A stretch of 64,000 bases of DNA from Phylloscopus collybita (Eukaryota > Chordata > Aves > Passeriformes > Phylloscopidae), in assembly GCA_027886175.1 (NCBI GenBank), contig JAJNNQ010000003.1, forward strand, positions 9,396,001-9,460,000. Direction: 5' to 3'. Below the pieces are notes generated by a model that was given only the letters and a program-made list of their open reading frames with translations, was not told the origin of the DNA and made no database searches. This document shows positions 54,060 through 64,000 of the stretch, in pieces. Position 1 is the first letter of the stretch. Every line of letters starts with the position of its first letter. The translations under genes and the position numbers were made by a program.

Positions 54060-54342
54060 CTGCAAACAAAAACTCAGAAGTGTTACTTTGCCCACCAGAC
54101 ATGTCTGTGTATCTTAACAGAATCTGTACAAAGGTTCTATATTTAAAGTTGAACTTCTGAGAACAGTTTGCCTAGAAATACTGGCACCCGACTTCAGAAC
54201 ACGGAAAACCCTGAAATAATCACATTTTACAAATAATCAACAGTCATTTTTAAAGTCAATAGCATTCATCCTAGCCCATCTTTTAAAGCACAGGCTTCAA
54301 GGCAGCTTATTCCTGAAGCATGTACACACATTGCTTTAATAC
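54060..54342 (-). other. DIS3L2 intron between coding exons 1 and 2 (283 bp)
   Basis: This is a phase-1 intron with GT-AG ends. It is very short compared with the other introns of the gene in this window. Nothing else was recognised in it. Confidence 0.88.
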
Positions 54343-54501
54343 CTCTGGGAGTTCCCAGTTGTCTGGGATTTATTCTGCTGTCTGAATTGTTCATTGTTTC
54401 TGTCTGCGATTCAGAGAGTTGCCTCTTCCTATCGAAGTTCTGGGGAGTTCTTGCAGATTCAGAGTTGTTTCTGGTCCTTGCAAATCCTCTTTTTTCTGCA
54501 C
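54343..54501 (-). CDS. DIS3L2: DIS3L2 first coding exon (5'UTR end, start codon, residues 1-18)
   Basis: The exon begins after a TTTGATTTCAG acceptor. It holds 107 nt of 5'UTR, then the ATG at 54394-54392, then 52 coding nt ending in phase 1 before a GTATTA donor. The encoded start MNNSDSRINPRQLGTPRG aligns without gaps to the mammalian N-terminus, including the LGTPRG block; this fixes the start. The ATG has A at -3 and no other ATG lies upstream in the exon. The upstream frame is open back to the acceptor, so a longer N-terminus from an earlier exon is formally possible, but homology argues against it. The segment is a basic, probably disordered N-terminal tail. The donor departs from GTAAGT, and the next intron is only 283 bp. 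Confidence 0.9.
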
Positions 54502-56074
54502 CTGAAATCAAATACAAGTTTGAAATAACAAGGAAGGGAAGAGGAACCCCAGTGCCAGCCTGTGGTCCTGGTGAAGCTCACGGTCTCTAGTTCTTCAGTA
54601 CAAGTTACAACCATGAGTCATAGTCTTCATCCAAGAGAAACAATGTCTTCATTAGTTCATTTGTAATCTGTTGGCTCTTTGGGCCTCATAATACACCACT
54701 AACCTATTTTAGCATAAATAAAATGCTGGAAATTACGATTCTAAAGTTCGATACAACCCTTCCAAAATCCTGGGAAATTCATTAGAGCATATAAAATGTG
54801 AAATTGTTAAACTGTTTCCAAAGTCTCCACCCCATTAAGCCCCCAAGTAGTGAGAAAAATATAACCTCCCTACAACTTAATTAACCAGTTCAGGAATCAA
54901 GGAGGCAAAAAAAAATTCTTAACAACCCACACTGGAGTTATTAACTGTGGAGCTACCAGAGGCAGCACGGTATGCAAGGACACCAGAAAGAAGTGCCAAA
55001 GTTCCAAATGTCCAGCCTGTTCAGAATAGGCCACAATCATATGAAAATATTCTGCAGAGACTCACCCCTTACTTCCCTGCCATCACCTCAGCCCCTTCCC
55101 TACAGCCAGGAGAGCAAGCAGCAGCTTCCAAAGTGTATGCCAACGCTGTTCCACGGATCAGCACATTGGAATGCAACCCAGCGCCGCGCAGCTGCCCTCT
55201 TGGCCCTCCACCTGGATACTGAACATGTCATCACAGCTTTGCCTTCCAGCCCCTCCTGGCTACGCTCCCTGGGTCCAAGCTTGTACCTGCAAGTCAGAAA
55301 ACGTGCAACGCCAACTTATTTGCTATGGTGCTATCCAAGTTACAAGGCAAATTTTTTTACCTATGGTATCCTTCTCAAACAAAACAGCAGATTGCTTCAC
55401 AGCAGTGAGAAAAAAAAATGTTTTAAAAGGTGTACTTAAGCAGAGATCTTTAAAAAATATGGTGCAACAAGAGAAACTGCTACTTTTCCCAATCACAGAG
55501 AAAAAGCGATTTTGATGTATAAAACACCAGGCAAATCAGCAGGAGGGAGGGATCCTCCTAATTCAGGAGGGAAGACACCAAGACAGGCAGAGGGACAACT
55601 GAAGATGCCAGCTCAGACCTGTCCAGGAAGAGATTACACACCACAGCGGTGTCTCCAAATCCGAAGCTGAAACCAAGAGGAGGCTTCTGTTTTCAGTCAC
55701 AATAACACAACATCGTTGGGCCTTTTTCTACACAGTCAAGTTTCTCACACTCTGGGGGTGCTTCCAGGGCAGAGACTGTCTGAGGAGGTTGCAGCCATAA
55801 CATGGCAAGAGCACAGCAGCAAATTTAAGTGTCAGCTGAGGCAGCTGAGGCAACGCAACCTGTACGGCCCACGTAATGAGAGATGGAACTAAAATCAACT
55901 GATTTGCAACTGCCTAATGAACTGATTTACAAATGTCCTAAGGGTCAAGTTAAATTTAAAAACAGACACCAGAAGTAAAAGTACAGACTAGAGAACTGGC
56001 AACACAATTTGCTCCTGGATATGTTTTCAGAGACATTTTGGTGAAGGAATCCGACTTAAACTGCAACAGTCGGG

Positions 56075-56245
56075 ATTTTAGGCTGCTCACCCAGAGAGAT
56101 CATGCAATCTGCTTCGTTGGAGGTTCTTAAAAATAGGTGAGACAGACGTCTGCCAGAGTTGGTCTAAGAAGAGTAGTTTTTTCCTTGAGGTAGTGAAATG
56201 GATCACACAAGCTTGTAAGGTCCTCTAAAGCCCTTGTTTCTATGA
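56075..56245 (+). mobile_element. Decayed CR1-like LINE, 3' end fragment
   Basis: The segment follows the order of the CR1 3' tail as I remember it: GGCTGCTCACCCAGAGAGAT (the usual 'aggctgcccagagaggt' block), GTTGGAGGTTCTTAAAAATA ('cttggaggtattcaaaa'), then AAGGTCCTCTAAAGCCC ('gaggtcccttccaacc') and TTTCTATGA ('attctatga'). It is an old, heavily substituted, 5'-truncated copy lying antisense to DIS3L2. CR1 is the dominant LINE family of birds and other sauropsids. Similarity may extend weakly upstream to about 56030. Confidence 0.75.
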
Positions 56246-58229
56246 CAGCAAGTCACAGAAAATACTACTATGAATTAAAGAGCCCAGGATAAAAAGGAGG
56301 CTAAATCTTAACATATCATTAAGAAGGAGCTGGAAAAAAGAGAGCAGAAAACTAAAATGCAGAGGGGGAAAGCAAAAAAAAAAAAAGTCTCATTAATTAG
56401 GCAGCGAGCTAAGAGTCAGAATTAGGAACTGCAGAAAAGAGTTGTCCAATGGTTCAAAAAATTTGGGGCCCCTACAGCCAAAAATAATGTACAGCAACAG
56501 CAAAGGGTGGAGAAGCATCTTTGTGTGATAAAAGGTAGATATGCAGAGAGGCATCCTGCACATTTTCAGCACTTAAGCCTTGGGCTTGCTCTCTGGTGGG
56601 AATTTTTATTTGCTCAAACTCAAAGACAAAATTCACTCAAAACAAGAAACTCTGCTTCAGCATAGCTGGCCTGCATTGCAGTTTACACACAGCCACTTCG
56701 GATAGTGGCTTTGACCCTCTCGGCTGTGACATTTACAGCTAAACAAAGCCATCCCTGTTACAAAGCCACGGGCAACTGTCACAATTAGCATTCAACTGGA
56801 ACGCATCAAATTCTGCATGACTGTAATTTCTTGTATTTCTTCTTTTAAAAGAAAGAGACCTAACTACAGGTCACCATCTGTTTCAACTAGAGTCAGTATT
56901 TGTTTCTGCAATGCACCTGTCCCCTAAAACTGGAAGTTAGAAATACCTCTCAAGATGGGCTTTCCCCCTGCCCCACTGCCCAGCATTAATATTCTGACAC
57001 ATAAAAGACACCATTCCACAAAGCAAACTGTAACTTGACTACTCTATAACATAGGATATATTGAGACTACTCTTTCTGAAAAATCTGTCATGAGTATAGT
57101 TAAACCCCATTCCAGCACCATGTGTCAGTCATATTTTTTCCTTGGTGTTGCAGCTGAGTGATTTGTAAGATAGAACAAAATCTCTCATGGCAGGATGTCA
57201 CACAAAGTAGTAACACATTCTGGGCATTAAAATAATCAAATACTAAATAAATTAATAAGCAAATGAGTACAAGAAAAAATTTAAAATCATTTCAGTGGAA
57301 GGAAGACTAAAGTGCAGAGCTGAGGTTGGCTGATCCATCCCAACAGGAGACTTGAAGCAACCACAGAGCACCAAACACATCTGCTGTGCAGAACCACTCA
57401 CGCCTGAACACAGCAATTCTAGTGCACAACACATAAATATTCACAACAAGCAGCAAATGCAACATGTTTGGGTGTTGATCTGGTTGCACAGATAATGCAG
57501 AGCTGCTCCCTGTGGATGTAGCCAACACTTGCCAGGGATTTCTAGATATTCTGCCATTTTCAACTGGATATGACAAAGGACTAATAATTTGAGGAAAGGT
57601 GGTTGACTGTTCTGTACTTGAAGTCCTCTGGAGGGAGATTTGGGTTGAAAAATCCCAACACCTGTACCTCGCATGGAGGCTCCCCAAAAGGGCGACAGCA
57701 ATTCCAGCAATTCCACCCACAGAGCAGGGAAACCTTTCAAACTAGCCAAAGGGAAGCACCAGTGGGAAGTAGAAACACACAACTCCAACCTCCACAGAAT
57801 GAGAGGCATGAAAGAAAAGTGGGAGTATCCATGGGCTTTCAGAACAGCTCACAATCAGTCACTTTTGTTCTCACCATGGACACCAGGAAAAGGAGCAGAA
57901 AGGATGCAGGGGCTGGTTGAGCTCTGCTGGAAGGACAGCCAGCACTGGAGCTCCATCTGAAATCCAAACCACCTCACTTCATCTCCATCACAACAATGAC
58001 ATCACACAATGGCACATTTTGGTCTTTAAACCTAAGCACCTATTAATCTTCTCTTATTTGGGGGCAAAAAAAGCATGCAGACAGCTTCCCAGAATAATTG
58101 ATCTGGCTTACAGTAAGAGAAGAGTCAAGATGTTTTAAATCAGCTTATTTTGACATAATTTATATAAAATCACTCTAGAGTTTAGCTCTTGAAAAGTACT
58201 GCATTTAATTAAATTTACATCTATTAGTC

Positions 58230-58276
58230 AGTTGATCAACTAGATGGTCGACTAAATCAACTAAAATGCTCAACTA
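58230..58276. repeat. TCRACTA repeat cluster with 12-bp palindrome
   Basis: The heptamer TCRACTA occurs four times: 58236-58242, 58248-58254, 58257-58263 and 58270-58276. The first copy overlaps the perfect palindrome AGTTGATCAACT at 58230-58241. The arrangement resembles the GACTA-rich internal sequence of some old vertebrate interspersed repeats, but I cannot name the family. Confidence 0.6.
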
Positions 58277-58739
58277 AACATGAAGCTAGCAAGGCCAGGA
58301 AGTCTTTAATTTTATATTAAAATTTGCATATTGCTTTACATAAGAAAGAATCAAGACCTTCAATTTTATTTACCAAAAATAAAACATTCTAACTGCCCTC
58401 TCACACCTGACAATCTCTTTGATTACTACCAGCAGAGAAGGAAAGTATCACTGAATCTTCATTGGCACATCCATGACAACTCCAACCCAGGATCCAGCAA
58501 GAACCAGTTTTACTTGAGACATCCAAGAGAATTTCAAGATAAGGAGATCTTGGTATAGTTTCTCCCTTTCCTACTGAAGGGCATCTGCATTTTCACCAGA
58601 CATTTTTACCTCCAAACTTCCAGCTTTCTTAACACCTATATTATTTATGTAGATACCTACAAGAGTTAGGCAGCTTCCTGGGGTGGGCAGGACTGTGAAC
58701 GCACCACAACACTGCTGGTAACACTTCTGCAGTGTCTGA

Positions 58740-58748
58740 CCCCCCCCC
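58740..58748. repeat. C9 homopolymer
   Basis: Nine consecutive C bases lie in AT-leaning intronic DNA. The run length may be subject to sequencing error. Confidence 0.9.
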
Positions 58749-61700
58749 AGACACTATCTAAGCATGTTATGGTTCCTTTTACATCTTAAAAAAGGGAATT
58801 TATGTTGAAAGCACTGGACAGAACAACATTGTTGCAAACTTTTCCAATACAAAATACTTGCATCTGCTATTTACTTTTATCAGTCCATGACTAGACACCA
58901 ACATCTCCACTAACTCTGCTATTTCTAAGAGGATTTTCCATTGCTTCCTAGCATTAGATCATGGTCTAGATATGGCAAGGAATCTTTGGAAAACCCTGTT
59001 TTCCAGTTAGCATAAGTGTGAGAAGAAACAGAAGCATATCCCCAGAACAGATAATATGCAATAGAACAATTTGTTATCAGCTAATGAGACACTCTTAACA
59101 CACAGTTCCTAAATATTTGTCCATATTTCTACAATGTTCCATTTCATTGCTGACTCACTTCAATTACTTAAACCAATTTCCTTCAAGACTTCCAAGTAAT
59201 TCTTCAAGACAACCCAGCTGTGCACTTAGTAAGACATAAGGACACACCCATCACCTTGAAGACATGGCAGCTACCAAACGAAGGATCACCCAACACTGCC
59301 CTAGCCCCAAAAGCAGAAATGAACCAACCAAAGAGACAACAGGAACTACCCTGATACCAGCCTGTGGTTAGTCCCACACTCCCACATCTAAGTCAGACCC
59401 ACTTAAGTTAAACACAGTAAGAAAGTTAAATAAAGCATGTTCCTGCTCATCCTTACTAGAGATTTAATGAATTAGTGTCCAACTACGAGGCGGCCCAAGG
59501 CATCACCTCACACACCTGTAAATTCAAATTGGCCCTTGACTCCTGGCAGAGCTGACAAAGCAAATTTTAGAAACCATCAAATTTGGTCTTTTAGCAAATG
59601 AATACTCTCCAAGAGCTGCCAGGAAGTTCTATCTGCAACTTTATGAGGCACTATGGATGCTGATGTGTAACAGAGTGTATTAATAGTCTCAATACTAAAG
59701 TTCAGCCAACACAAACTCTGCCTTGTTTTGGAAAGACATCTGGGACATAAAAAATCCACAATCCTCCACAGCCCCTGAACAACTCATCTCAGGTACTTTT
59801 GTGACTCTGTCTCTGCACAGCTTTGATGAGCTGGGGGGACGCAGCTCCTGGCTGGGAGCTCTGGACAGGCACAGACTTACTGTTGGCACTGTTGCACCAG
59901 GCAAGTGCCCCTTTTATTCTCCAAAGTCAAATAAACTCTCCCAGCAGAAGACGTTTTGCCAGTACAAACTGCATTAACATCAGGGCGGTTTTGCTAGGAT
60001 CCCTGTGCCTGCCCCTTTCTTATACTTAAACAGGCAATTTCAAAGCTATTTGATATTTTCTGCAGCTCAAAGAAGCCTCTAGAATAATTCCCTCTCAAAT
60101 TTTAAAAGCCAAAATGCGTTTGTTAGATTGTTTTGAATTTCTAATGCACCAGTGACATCCAGTCGATGCCGTATTATAGAAGTGACTAAGTCAAAAATCT
60201 CCAAGCACTTAAATGACTACTACAATATCCGGGATCAAATTACCACACACAGGCAAAAACAACATGCAAAACCAACAAACACCATTGAAGTGATCTCAAA
60301 TGTGAGTTATGTCAACAAAAACACTGGTCACAGGCAGGCCAGAAGTAACAAAGTATTTATGTTTTGCAAAATATTTTGCGGATTTAAGAGATTAAATGCC
60401 CCACTAATAGTAACAGCCAGATCCTTTTTTGTTCTATTTAGTTTTAAAAGGAAAAACACAAAGACAGCTGTTGGTATAGTTGCTCAGGGAAGGAAGTTCT
60501 GTACGGGGAATTAAAAAGACATTCCTTGCATCTATCTCTGTGCTAGAGCACAATAATACACATACAGGACCAAACCCCACCCACCATGCTCACTGAAAGC
60601 GCGGCTCTGCTCCAACCTGTTGGGAACAACCGTGCTTCCACATTTCTCTAAACACGAAGTAAAAGAGTTCTTGGACAGCCTTGGAAGAGAACCACCTCCA
60701 CACACTTCACAGCATCTTGAAGTGAAGAGGTTAAATAAAGTAGATGGCTCACAATTAAAGACAAAGCAATAGAGACAAATGAGGATGTCATGGAAAAGAA
60801 TTCATTAGGGATGTAGGAGTGGAAAGGCAAGATATGTTATCAGTTCAGTGATGTTTCATGCCAACAGAGACCTGCAGGAGATAAACATGGTAGGCAATAT
60901 TTCAGATGCTCAATCTAGAGTCCAAAAGAAAATCTGAGAACGCATTCTCCTTATCACAAGCAAATAAAAGATCCTTCTTCTCTCATGAAATGTAAATTCA
61001 AAGAATCTTAAACTGGAGCTTCTGCAGCACATTCCTCTGCTTGGTCCAAGTCAGACCATAAAGCTAAGAGAGTTCCTACAACATTGCTGTGAGTGCTCCT
61101 CAAAAGCAGCCAAGGAAGTGAACAATTTGAAATTATCTTAATCATCGAAAAGTAGGGAAAACTTCCAGGAAAGGGAATATCTTGGTGGAATTGGAAAAGA
61201 ATGGTGATATAACAGCAGTGTAGGGATTTCGGCAGATGGCAGATTACATAATTAAGTTTAAAGTTAATTAAACAGTCATTCAAAGAAGAGAAACAATGCA
61301 AACCTACATTTACATGCACTGGCTCAGCCAAAATGCAAATTCTATGCAAATGTCCTGAACTGAGTGGATGTTGTCTTGAAATCCAGCTGTCTGAAGTACC
61401 TCCCAGGTCCCCCAGCCTCACTAACTGAGCCATTATGATGGGCCACCATGGTCCAGCCACAGCATAAATCTAAATGAAACTTTCCACTGTCAAGACAAAT
61501 CAAAATAAAATGAGAAGACATCATGTTAAGTGAAGGCCTGTCCACACCGCTCTAAAATGTGAGTTCAGCAGTAATTCAAAGGACTGGAAAAGCCCATGTG
61601 GTTACCAGCAACTCTCTACAACAACACAGCTCTGCCTGTGCCAGCCAGCAGGTTGTCTGTGGGCATGGCTGTGTTTGTGCACCAGCACACCGTGAGCCAT

Positions 61701-64000
61701 CGGTGCAGACATCCAGCAACAAATGCTGAGAGCTCTCTCACCCTGCCTCTTTGGAGAAGGTGATTCTACAACCAGCTTTGGCAGAAAGTCTGCCAAAATC
61801 TGCTCAGAAGACTCCCACAAAAAAAGAACAAAGGGAATCCTTACCACATGGGGAACAAGCTGGCTGCAGACAGGCAGCCTATCCCCCAGCCAATAACTCC
61901 AGGTGGGGAAACACAGGCTGTCAGGGTTTGTGAGGGAGCTCTTAGGGCCATAAGCTGCCTTTGGAAGTGACTGTGCCACTGCAGCTGATCATAAAAGATT
62001 CAGACATCCAACATTCTTAGAATGAAACCCTGAGGAAGAAACACTCCTACTTAGGAATGAAGGTAGCAAAAAAGCGGCACGTCAGTGGATATTAAGGAAA
62101 GTCAGGAGTAGAGACAGATGCTCGTTTCCAGACTCGTGAAAATGAGGTGAGAAGCACGCATATGGTGGAAGGCACATGTTGTCACTGCTCTTTTGCTTTA
62201 AGCTGCACATACTTAATAAAAACTCTTGTGCTGCATGTCCCCAGATTTCAATATGGAACTAGGGAAAATGTTCTTGCTGACTTTGGCTTTCAGAAAGGGC
62301 CTAAGCTTTGAAAAACTGAAATGAAGAAAAATGCACAATGGATTCTTTCTGCTGCTGAAAACAATGCTGTGGAAACTGCTCCTGACCGCCAAGATCATGT
62401 GCTCATGACACCATGCCTCCACTTCCAAAACACTTCCAAGCATCCTCATGCTTGCAGGCTTTTGACTTCAGTAACTCAGACAGTAATTGCAGTTTTATTC
62501 AATTCCTCAGCAGGGTTTGTGTTGTAGGAATACTACAGGAGTGCAAGAGCCAAAGATACCATTCCAGGCTCTGAACGAAGGGCTGGTGACGAAACTCATT
62601 TAGTAGCAATAGACTAAAAGTTTATCAAAATAGTTACTGTGCTCCAGCTGCGTGCAGCAGCGCAGTGATGTTGTCAGGGAGGGGGTACATCTCTTTTGGT
62701 TTTCCGGACTCTCTGTGAACCTGCTCCACCCTGCTCGTGACCTCCTCGCTACCTACTCCGCCTGATGACTGCACTCCTCCAGGCTTCCACTCCTGCCTCA
62801 GGATGTGGGTCAGGGCTGCTTCCACTCCCCCTCATCCTTCCATCTTCCCTAAACATCTTCCACAATACCTTTTGCTCTTAGTTTTATCCAGCAACTACAC
62901 TGTGAAAAGGCTTCTTTAAGACTTCACGAAAAACACTTTAAAAACACAATATTGTGTAAATTTTGTCTTTGATTTGTCTGGGCTTCAGTAGTTTGAGAAA
63001 AGCAAGTTGCTCAAAGAACAGAAGAAGCTTTGAAAAGCAAAATACCTGACAGGAGGTGCTAACATACTAGAAGACATCAACAGCTGAAGAAATCAAAGAA
63101 CTGCCTTCAGATTCCTACACATCCTGAGGTAACCCAAGGTGCTGCTGAACGTGTTCTTCTGCTGATGAACCATTCCTCATACTATCCACTAACTGCAGTA
63201 GGTACATAAATCACAATTCCTAGTAGTGTGGGGGGAAATGCCTAAAAACATACAAACTGAACAAAACCACATTTTGGCTGCTGGCTTTTATTTGCTGAGA
63301 GCCTGGAATATTCTCCAAGGCAGGACATGCCCCATACATCTGTGGGCTGCAGCTGCTAGTGTTGACATTTCCCTTCAGCACCCTGGAAATTTTTACTTTT
63401 GTCACAGAAGACATTATTTTATGCAATAGATCACAACATTTTGTTTTCCACCCTGCCCCAGTCAAGTCTCAATTCTCCATAGTTTGGCTTTCCCCACAAG
63501 AGGGAGTTCAGGACATGCAGCCCACAGCATTTCACGGTGCCAGTTAGCAGGGTATTGGGGTGGGAGGGCAAAAGACGGGCAACAGCATTTGGGACAGGAG
63601 AGGTAGGAGCAGAGTTGTAGAGGAAGGCAGCAGAGAAGTCCACAGCAGCCACAAGCTAGAGAGGAACCACAAGAGCCACTGAATTCAGCTGCAAAGAACC
63701 TGTCCTACCTACCTGGATATCTGTGGTAAAAGAGACTTTTGGACATTACCTGAGTAACAGGCCAGAACCTGACTGGGGTCTGTGGGCTGACTGACCTCAT
63801 GGACAGCAGAGGACAGAGGGGTTTTACAAATCAGTTCCTGTTTGAATGACAGTGCTTTTCAGGGGTGGAAACTGTTATCAGGGTTTCTAAACATGCTGGT
63901 GACAGCCCACATACCACAAGCCTTGGTAAAACTGTTCCAGTGGTCATTCTCCCTCACTGCTAAATTGTGCTGTATTTCAAGCCTGGATTTGTTTAGCCTC

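Larger units (their letters stand above)
1..54501 (-). other. DIS3L2: DIS3L2 gene, 5' portion (coding exons 1-7 and introns)
   Basis: This is the span of the minus-strand gene for DIS3-like exonuclease 2. That enzyme is an RNase II/RNB-family, PIN-less 3'-5' exoribonuclease that acts in the cytoplasm, independently of the exosome, on uridylated RNA. Seven coding exons were assembled from AG/GT boundaries. Their intron phases are 1, 0, 0, 0, 1, 0 and 2, and they are mutually consistent, giving 313 codons plus two bases. Match to the remembered mammalian protein is high in the cold-shock domains and low in the linker. The mammalian protein is about 885 residues, so roughly a third is here. The catalytic RNB domain is off the left end and the promoter was not seen. 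Gene identity is very secure; the non-coding 5' structure is unknown. Confidence 0.96.
54502..64000 (-). other. DIS3L2 5'UTR intron or upstream region (partial, at least 9.5 kb)
   Basis: The first coding exon begins with a spliced acceptor, so at least one non-coding exon lies upstream. No CpG island or convincing promoter was seen here; CG dinucleotides are sparse apart from small clusters near 55180, 60600 and 62650-62760. The region carries a CR1 fossil at 56075-56245, a TCRACTA repeat cluster at 58230-58276 and a C9 run at 58740-58748. A short 5'UTR exon could be hidden, since such exons have no coding signal. Confidence 0.7.

Noticed and set aside
53508..54146. A 212-codon plus-strand open frame, the longest in the window.
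   Set aside because: It lies opposite DIS3L2 coding exon 2, shows no recognisable domain, and its length is partly explained by the coding constraint on the other strand.
54735..54775. A GTTCGATAC word resembling a tRNA B box.
   Set aside because: There is no A box, no cloverleaf and no T-run terminator at the right spacing.
61008..61460. A 150-codon minus-strand open frame.
   Set aside because: No recognised domain, no start context, and lies in the upstream intron region.

Overview
The window is vertebrate nuclear DNA, AT-leaning and mostly non-coding. It carries the 5' half of one interrupted gene on the minus strand. A decayed CR1-like LINE 3' end, the scarcity of recognisable repeats over 64 kb, and protein-level divergence from mammals all point to a bird. 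This is an inference; another sauropsid is not excluded. Nothing resembles a bacterial, phage or plasmid system, and I saw no intact viral gene.

The gene is DIS3L2, the cytoplasmic 3'-5' exoribonuclease that degrades oligo-uridylated RNAs such as pre-let-7. Seven coding exons could be placed from splice signals, reading phase and match to the remembered mammalian protein. In transcription order they are 54343-54501 (ATG at 54394-54392), 53917-54059, 48675-48728, 44487-44588, 15370-15604, 2953-3059 and 1512-1759. The phases chain without a break: 941 coding nt, or 313 codons plus two bases. They encode the N-terminus, the first cold-shock domain with its acidic insertion, and most or all of the second cold-shock domain. 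The catalytic RNB domain and the C-terminal S1 domain lie beyond position 1. The promoter and the non-coding first exon(s) were not found and probably lie beyond position 64000.

The rest is intron: about 1.2, 12.3, 28.9, 4.1, 5.2 and 0.28 kb between coding exons, plus at least 9.5 kb of 5'UTR intron at the right end. These contain a few simple repeats, one fairly clear CR1 fossil (about 56075-56245), one probable older CR1-type fossil (about 2440-2760), and a pair of diverged same-strand repeats about 1.1 kb apart (10631-10760 and 11727-11850). One copy of that pair keeps an 82-codon open frame. There are also two perfect hairpins and a small cluster of TCRACTA repeats. The many 60-210 codon open frames elsewhere lack homology I recognise and look like chance.

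I found no convincing new biological system. The points most worth checking are the duplicated coding-like fossil in intron 5 and the fast-evolving linker exon of DIS3L2.
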